Shown: in pieces, positions 5,303-8,397 of the stretch
Layout of the letters: each line of letters begins with the position of its first letter
Position numbering within the stretch: position 1 is the stretch's first letter
NCBI GenBank assembly: GCA_913774725.1
Contig: CAJYIG010000058.1
Location: 1-8,397, forward strand
Direction of reading: 5' to 3'
Length of the DNA stretch: 8,397 bases
From: an uncultured Curtobacterium sp.
GTDB lineage: Bacteria > Actinomycetota > Actinomycetes > Actinomycetales > Microbacteriaceae
Program-made: the position numbers and the translations under genes
Notes under the pieces: generated by a model
Told to the model about the DNA's origin: nothing
What the model saw: only the letters and a program-made list of their open reading frames with translations
Database searches by the model: none

Positions 5303-5947
5303 GTGGGGGAAGCGACGGTGCCAGCCGCAGGACGCCTGCGGACGCCGGTCTACGACGTGGTCCTGCGCCCCCGGCGCTCGCTCGTCCGGTCCACCGTGCT
5401 GAGCATCGTGTGCTCGGCGGTCCCCCTCGCCGTCGCCCTCGTGTGGGTCTCGCTGCCGGAGCGCTGGTGGGCACTCGTCGCGGGGCTCGTCGTCGCCCTC
5501 GCCGTGCTCGTCGGGGCGCTCTTCGTCCGGCTCGGTCAGGCCTTCCTCGGGATCGACGACGACGTCGTCGTCCTGCACGCCGTCCTCTCCCCGAACCGCC
5601 GGATCGCTCGCGAGCGGGTCCACCGGCTGGTCGTCGCCCCGACGTACGGAGCCTCGACCGAGCGGACCGCGCGCGAGCTGCTGGCCTTCGACGCCTCGGG
5701 CGCCCACCTGTTCCGCCTGCGCGGTGACGTCTGGGGCGACCGGGCCCTCGACCGCGTCGTCGAGGCGCTGGACGTGCCCGTCGAGCACGAACGCCGCCCG
5801 GTCCACGTCCGCGAGGTCGCTCGCCGCTGGCCGGCGAGCCGCACCTGGTACGAGCGCCGCGGGGGCGTGCTGCTGGTCGGCGTGGCAGCCGTGTGCATCG
5901 TCGCCGGGCTGCTCGCGGTCGAGACCGTCGGGCTCCTGACGCGCTGA
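5303..5947 (+). CDS. Three-helix membrane protein with a PH-like middle, function unknown
   Basis: The product is 214 aa with a GTG start set by a good ribosome-binding site. A basic segment RPRRSLVR (22-29) leads into a first hydrophobic helix (about 30-50). A second follows (about 56-78), then a soluble stretch (80-160), and a third helix near the C-terminus (about 188-208). The positive-inside rule places the basic N-terminus in the cytoplasm. The middle part looks like a small beta-rich domain: FLGIDDDVVVLHAVLSPNRR (81-100), then RVHRLVVAP (105-113), ELLAFDASGAHLFRLRG (125-141) and a final helix VWGDRALDRVVEAL. This resembles the bacterial PH-like domains of two-helix membrane proteins, an inference from pattern only. 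It is monocistronic, convergent with the HerA-like gene 74 bp away. I do not recognise a named family and cannot assign a function. Confidence 0.85.
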   Translation: MGEATVPAAGRLRTPVYDVVLRPRRSLVRSTVLSIVCSAVPLAVALVWVSLPERWWALVAGLVVALAVLVGALFVRLGQAFLGIDDDVVVLHAVLSPNRRIARERVHRLVVAPTYGASTERTARELLAFDASGAHLFRLRGDVWGDRALDRVVEALDVPVEHERRPVHVREVARRWPASRTWYERRGGVLLVGVAAVCIVAGLLAVETVGLLTR

Positions 5948-5955
5948 CACCGCCC

Positions 5956-5986
5956 GGGTGCATCCCACCGCGGCCACGACGCACCC
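5956..5986. terminator. Weak hairpin between convergent genes
   Basis: GGGTGC (5956-5961) pairs with GCACCC (5981-5986) around a 19-nt loop that itself contains CCGCGG. It lies 8 nt after the membrane-protein stop codon and between two convergent genes, so termination is a natural role, but the stem is short. A second small stem, CGGCC (5995-5999) / GGCCG (6006-6010), follows. Confidence 0.3.
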
Positions 5987-6021
5987 ACGGCGACCGGCCA
6001 GCAGCGGCCGACCCGGCGACT

Positions 6022-8112
6022 TCAGCGCCGTCGCCGCAGGGTCGAGAAGATGCCCCGGACGACCTCCTTGGCGATGGTCTGCCCGAGGCCGTCGCCCAGC
6101 AGCCCGCCGAGCGGGTCGTCGCCGGCCCGTCCGCCGGAACGCGACGAGCGCGTCGAGCTCGACCGTGACCGGCGCCCCGCAGCAGCCCGTTCCGCCCGCT
6201 CGAACTCGCGCTGCGTCCGCTCGTACTCGGCCTGCGCCGCCTTGCGCTCGCGCTCGTCCCGGGCGGCCTGTGCGGCGGCCTCCTTCGCCGCCTCGGCGGC
6301 GGCTCGTGCAGCCTCCTGCTCGGCGTCGGCCTGCGCCTGCGCCGCGGCCGCCTCGGCGGCCGCCGCCTCCATCCGGGCGGCCAGGACCTCGCGAGCCGAC
6401 TCGGGGTCGACGGAGGTGCCGTACCGGGCGAGGAGCGGGGACGAGGCGACCCGTGCCTCCAGGACGTCCGACGGCAGTGCGTCCATCGACCCCTGCGGCG
6501 CCCGCAGACGGGTCCACGCCACCGGCGTGGGCGCGCCGTCCTCGTCCATCACCGTGACGATCGCCTCGCCCGTCGCGAGCGAGGTGAGGACCTCCCCGAG
6601 GTCGTAGTCGCTCGTCGGGTACGTCGACACCGTCGCCCGCAGCGCCTTGGCGTCGTCCGGGGTGTGCGCCCGGAGCTGGTGCTGCACGCGCGAACCGAGC
6701 TGCGCGAGGACGTCGTCGGGCAGGTCCTCCGGGGTCTGCGTGACGAACACGATGCCGACGCCCTTGGAGCGGATGAGCCGGACGGTGCGGACGATCTGCT
6801 CCCGGAAGTCCTTCGACGACCCCGAGAACAGCAGGTGTGCCTCGTCGAAGAAGAACACGAGCTCCGGCTTGTCGGTGTCGCCGACCTCGGGCAGTTCGTT
6901 GAACAGGTCGGCCAGCAGCCACATCAGGAACGTCGAGAAGACCTCCGGCTGGTCCTGCACGCCCGGCACCTCGAGCAGGCTCACGATCCCGCGGCCGTCC
7001 GGCGCGGTGCGCAGGAACTCGCGGGTGTCGATCTCGGGTTCCCCGAAGAACCGGTCGGCACCCTTGTCGGCGAAGGTCACGAGCTCGCGGAGGATCACCC
7101 CGGCGGTCTGCTTCGACAGGCCGCCCAGCTCCGCGAGTTCCGCCTTGCCCTGGTCGCTCACCAGGTACGTGAGCACGGCGCGCAGGTCCGAGAGGTCGAC
7201 GAGCGGCAGCCCGGCACGCTCGGCGTGGTGGAAGACCAGTCCGAGCGAGGACTCCTGCGTCGCGTTCAGGCCGAGCACCTTCGACAGCAGCAGCGGGCCG
7301 AAGCCGGAGACCGTCGCGCGGATCGGTACCCCGGTGCCCTGCCCGCCGAGCGAGTAGAACTCAACCTGGCTCGCCGTGCCCTGCCACCGCTGGCCGATCG
7401 CCTCGGTCCGGGCGAGGAGCTTCGCGTTCGGCGCACCGGCCTCGGCGAGTCCGGAGAGGTCGCCCTTGACGTCGGCCGCGAACACGGGCACGCCGTTCGC
7501 GGCGATCTGCTCGGCGAGCAGCTGGAGCGTCCGGGTCTTGCCGGTGCCGGTCGCGCCGGCGACGAGGCCGTGCCGGTTGAGCATGCCGAGTGGGATCCGG
7601 ACCTGGACGTCCGGCAGCGGGACGCCGTTGACGAGGGCCCCGAGCTCGAGTGCGGTGCCCTCGACCGCGTAGCCGGCGCGGATCGCCTCGACCGCGTCGG
7701 CGCCGAGCGGTCCGGTCGCCGGTACCTGCGGGTGGTCGGGGGGCGACGTGGGGTCGGTGGTCGACACCGGATCGGCGGCCGACGTGGGGCCGGTGGTCGA
7801 CACCGGATCGGTGGTCGCGTCGGGCACCGTCCGGCCGGGAGGCACGGTGCCCGTCCCACCCGTCGGCCCGGCCGTCGACGCGGTCGCGTCCGCGGCCGTG
7901 GTCGCCTCGTCCGCTCGGCTCGCAGCCGGGGCCGCGGTCCCCTCGCCCGCCCGGCGCACGTCCGGGGCCGCGGTCCCCTCGGTCGCTCGACCCAGCGCGG
8001 CGGCGAGCTCCTCGGCCCGTCGAGCTGCCTCGTCGGCCAGCCGTCGCGCCTCCTCGGCCGCTGCCTGCGCCGCTGCTGCCGCTGCCCGTGCCTGCTCCAC
8101 CGCGTCGGTCAT
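6022..8112 (-). CDS. HerA-like P-loop ATPase, DUF853/YjgR type, with repeat-rich N-terminal linker
   Basis: The 696-aa protein has the FtsK/HerA-type motor core: Walker A GATGTGKT (186-193), FAADVKGDLSGL (211-222), Walker B LVFFFDEAHLLF (418-429) with D423/E424, FVTQTPEDLP (456-465) and an arginine-finger candidate in GSRVQHQLRA (473-482). The C-terminus has an Ala/Glu/Arg coiled coil (about 578-648), a Ser/Arg stretch, and the ending GGLLGDGLGQTIAKEVVRGI (669-688), which resembles the end of E. coli YjgR. Related HerA proteins form hexamers that pump DNA; the YjgR branch has no settled role. The extra N-terminus (1-135) is an alanine-rich coiled coil (1-45) followed by two sets of 12-residue repeats, and is not in the roughly 500-aa YjgR. 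The ATG at 8112 is chosen because TATGCT lies 6 nt before it (leaderless) and a hairpin interrupts the 51-codon in-frame extension. No nurA, Sir2 or other partner gene is adjacent. Confidence 0.92.
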   Translation of the reverse strand: MTDAVEQARAAAAAAQAAAEEARRLADEAARRAEELAAALGRATEGTAAPDVRRAGEGTAAPAASRADEATTAADATASTAGPTGGTGTVPPGRTVPDATTDPVSTTGPTSAADPVSTTDPTSPPDHPQVPATGPLGADAVEAIRAGYAVEGTALELGALVNGVPLPDVQVRIPLGMLNRHGLVAGATGTGKTRTLQLLAEQIAANGVPVFAADVKGDLSGLAEAGAPNAKLLARTEAIGQRWQGTASQVEFYSLGGQGTGVPIRATVSGFGPLLLSKVLGLNATQESSLGLVFHHAERAGLPLVDLSDLRAVLTYLVSDQGKAELAELGGLSKQTAGVILRELVTFADKGADRFFGEPEIDTREFLRTAPDGRGIVSLLEVPGVQDQPEVFSTFLMWLLADLFNELPEVGDTDKPELVFFFDEAHLLFSGSSKDFREQIVRTVRLIRSKGVGIVFVTQTPEDLPDDVLAQLGSRVQHQLRAHTPDDAKALRATVSTYPTSDYDLGEVLTSLATGEAIVTVMDEDGAPTPVAWTRLRAPQGSMDALPSDVLEARVASSPLLARYGTSVDPESAREVLAARMEAAAAEAAAAQAQADAEQEAARAAAEAAKEAAAQAARDERERKAAQAEYERTQREFERAERAAAGRRSRSSSTRSSRSGGRAGDDPLGGLLGDGLGQTIAKEVVRGIFSTLRRRR
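7738..7809 (-). repeat. Two tandem 36-bp repeats in the HerA-like gene
   Basis: Units 7774-7809 and 7738-7773 match at 33 of 36 bases and encode DPVSTTGPTSAA and DPVSTTDPTSPP (residues 102-125). The near identity at DNA level suggests a recent duplication. Copy number may vary between strains. Confidence 0.9.
7882..7989 (-). repeat. Three tandem 36-bp repeats in the HerA-like gene
   Basis: Units encode RATEGTAAPDVR, RAGEGTAAPAAS and RADEATTAADAT (residues 42-77). The first two share an 18-bp identical core (cggggccgcggtcccctc on the plus strand); the third is diverged. The period is the same 12 residues as in the second repeat set. Confidence 0.85.
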
Positions 8113-8118
8113 GTCCGC

Positions 8119-8124
8119 AGCATA
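8119..8124 (-). promoter_or_regulatory. -10 box of the HerA-like gene (leaderless)
   Basis: Minus-strand TATGCT matches TANNNT and is followed by six bases (GCGGAC) and then the ATG at 8112, the same geometry as pta. There is no Shine-Dalgarno sequence. Confidence 0.65.
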
Positions 8125-8137
8125 CGGACGGACGCGC

Positions 8138-8152
8138 TCACCGGTCCGGTGA
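8138..8152. promoter_or_regulatory. Operator-like palindrome upstream of the HerA-like gene
   Basis: TCACCGG, one central base, CCGGTGA: perfect 7-bp arms. The centre (8145) lies at about -38 from a start at 8112, that is, on the -35 zone, a typical position for repressor binding or activator contact. The regulator is unknown. Confidence 0.5.
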
Positions 8153-8180
8153 CGTCTCGCGGGGCCGATCCGGTGCGGGC

Positions 8181-8207
8181 TCGGACGACGGAGTCGACGT
8201 CGTCCGA
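8181..8207 (-). terminator. 10-bp hairpin downstream of the right-edge gene
   Basis: TCGGACGACG (8181-8190), loop of seven, CGTCGTCCGA (8198-8207), a perfect stem. It lies about 95 bp after the stop of the minus-strand gene at the right edge and before the HerA-like promoter, so it probably insulates the two. It has no U-tract. Confidence 0.55.
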
Positions 8208-8300
8208 CAGCGGGTTCGTCGTACGACCGCGCCACCGCTGCACGTTCCCGCTCCAGCGCCCCCACCGCTCGGCCCGGCGCCAGCGGACGTCACTCCCGGG

Positions 8301-8397
8301 TCAGTGCGAGAGCGCCGGCACCGTCCGCGGCCGGACGACCACCCAGAGCACGATGACCGCCACGGCCGCCGTGCACGCCAACACGCCCGCCATCGGC
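8301..8397 (-). CDS. C-terminal end of an unidentified membrane protein (partial)
   Basis: The last 31 codons and a TGA (8301-8303) are inside the window; the start lies beyond the right edge. The peptide ends MAGVLACTAAVAVIVLWVVV followed by RPRTVPALSH: one hydrophobic helix of about 20 residues and then a short basic tail, which would face the cytoplasm. Third codon positions are almost all G or C, as in the other genes. The in-frame ATG at 8393-8391 could in theory start a 30-aa peptide, but a continuing larger protein is more likely. It runs in the same direction as the HerA-like gene, separated by 188 bp with a hairpin, so probably not in one operon. Confidence 0.6.
   Translation of the reverse strand, partial: PMAGVLACTAAVAVIVLWVVVRPRTVPALSH

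Noticed and set aside
6022..8112. A HerA-based phage defence operon
   Set aside because: No nuclease, Sir2, NurA or other defence partner is adjacent in the window; the core resembles the YjgR/DUF853 branch rather than the defence-linked HerA proteins.
8113..8265. 51-residue upstream extension of the HerA-like protein
   Set aside because: It is arginine-rich, has no ribosome-binding site at its GTG, contains a 10-bp hairpin and a promoter-like palindrome, and the ATG at 8112 has a -10 box at leaderless distance.

Overview
The window is very GC-rich with G/C-heavy third codon positions, encodes the CCA end of its tRNA, has a short single-hairpin SRP RNA, and has -10-like boxes placed so close to start codons that leaderless transcripts look likely. 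Together these point to a high-GC actinobacterium. Microbacteriaceae (Curtobacterium-like) is my best guess, but it rests on overall feel and was not tested by any search.

Layout, left to right. Positions 1-430 hold a possible gene fragment at the very edge, an 18-bp perfect palindrome, and five tandem 21-bp repeats (330-434). On the minus strand at about 432-519 lies the small SRP RNA (4.5S RNA, ffs), recognised from its terminal helix and the CAGG / GNRA tetraloop / AGCA core that binds Ffh. Its 3' end runs directly into the repeats. Back to back with it, 39 bp away, starts a plus-strand NmrA/SDR-type NAD(P)-binding protein (559-1233). A convergent intergenic stretch full of inverted repeats separates it from the minus-strand pta-ackA unit (4787 to 1385). 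That unit interconverts acetyl-CoA and acetate through acetyl phosphate.

Divergent from pta is tRNA-Ser(GGA) (4910-4997), followed by a strong hairpin terminator. A plus-strand gene of unknown function (5303-5947) then encodes a 214-aa three-helix membrane protein. It converges on a minus-strand HerA-like ATPase of the DUF853/YjgR type (6022-8112), which carries an unusual repeat-built N-terminal linker. The right edge has the last 31 codons of a minus-strand membrane protein and, between it and the HerA-like gene, a hairpin and an operator-like palindrome.

Most of the window is core metabolism and housekeeping RNA. No complete, obviously novel multi-gene system is visible. The items most worth a second look are the 21-bp repeat array fused to the 3' end of the SRP RNA, the overlapping ffs/SDR promoters, the recurring leaderless start geometry, and the HerA-like ATPase with its 12-residue repeat linker and palindromic promoter.
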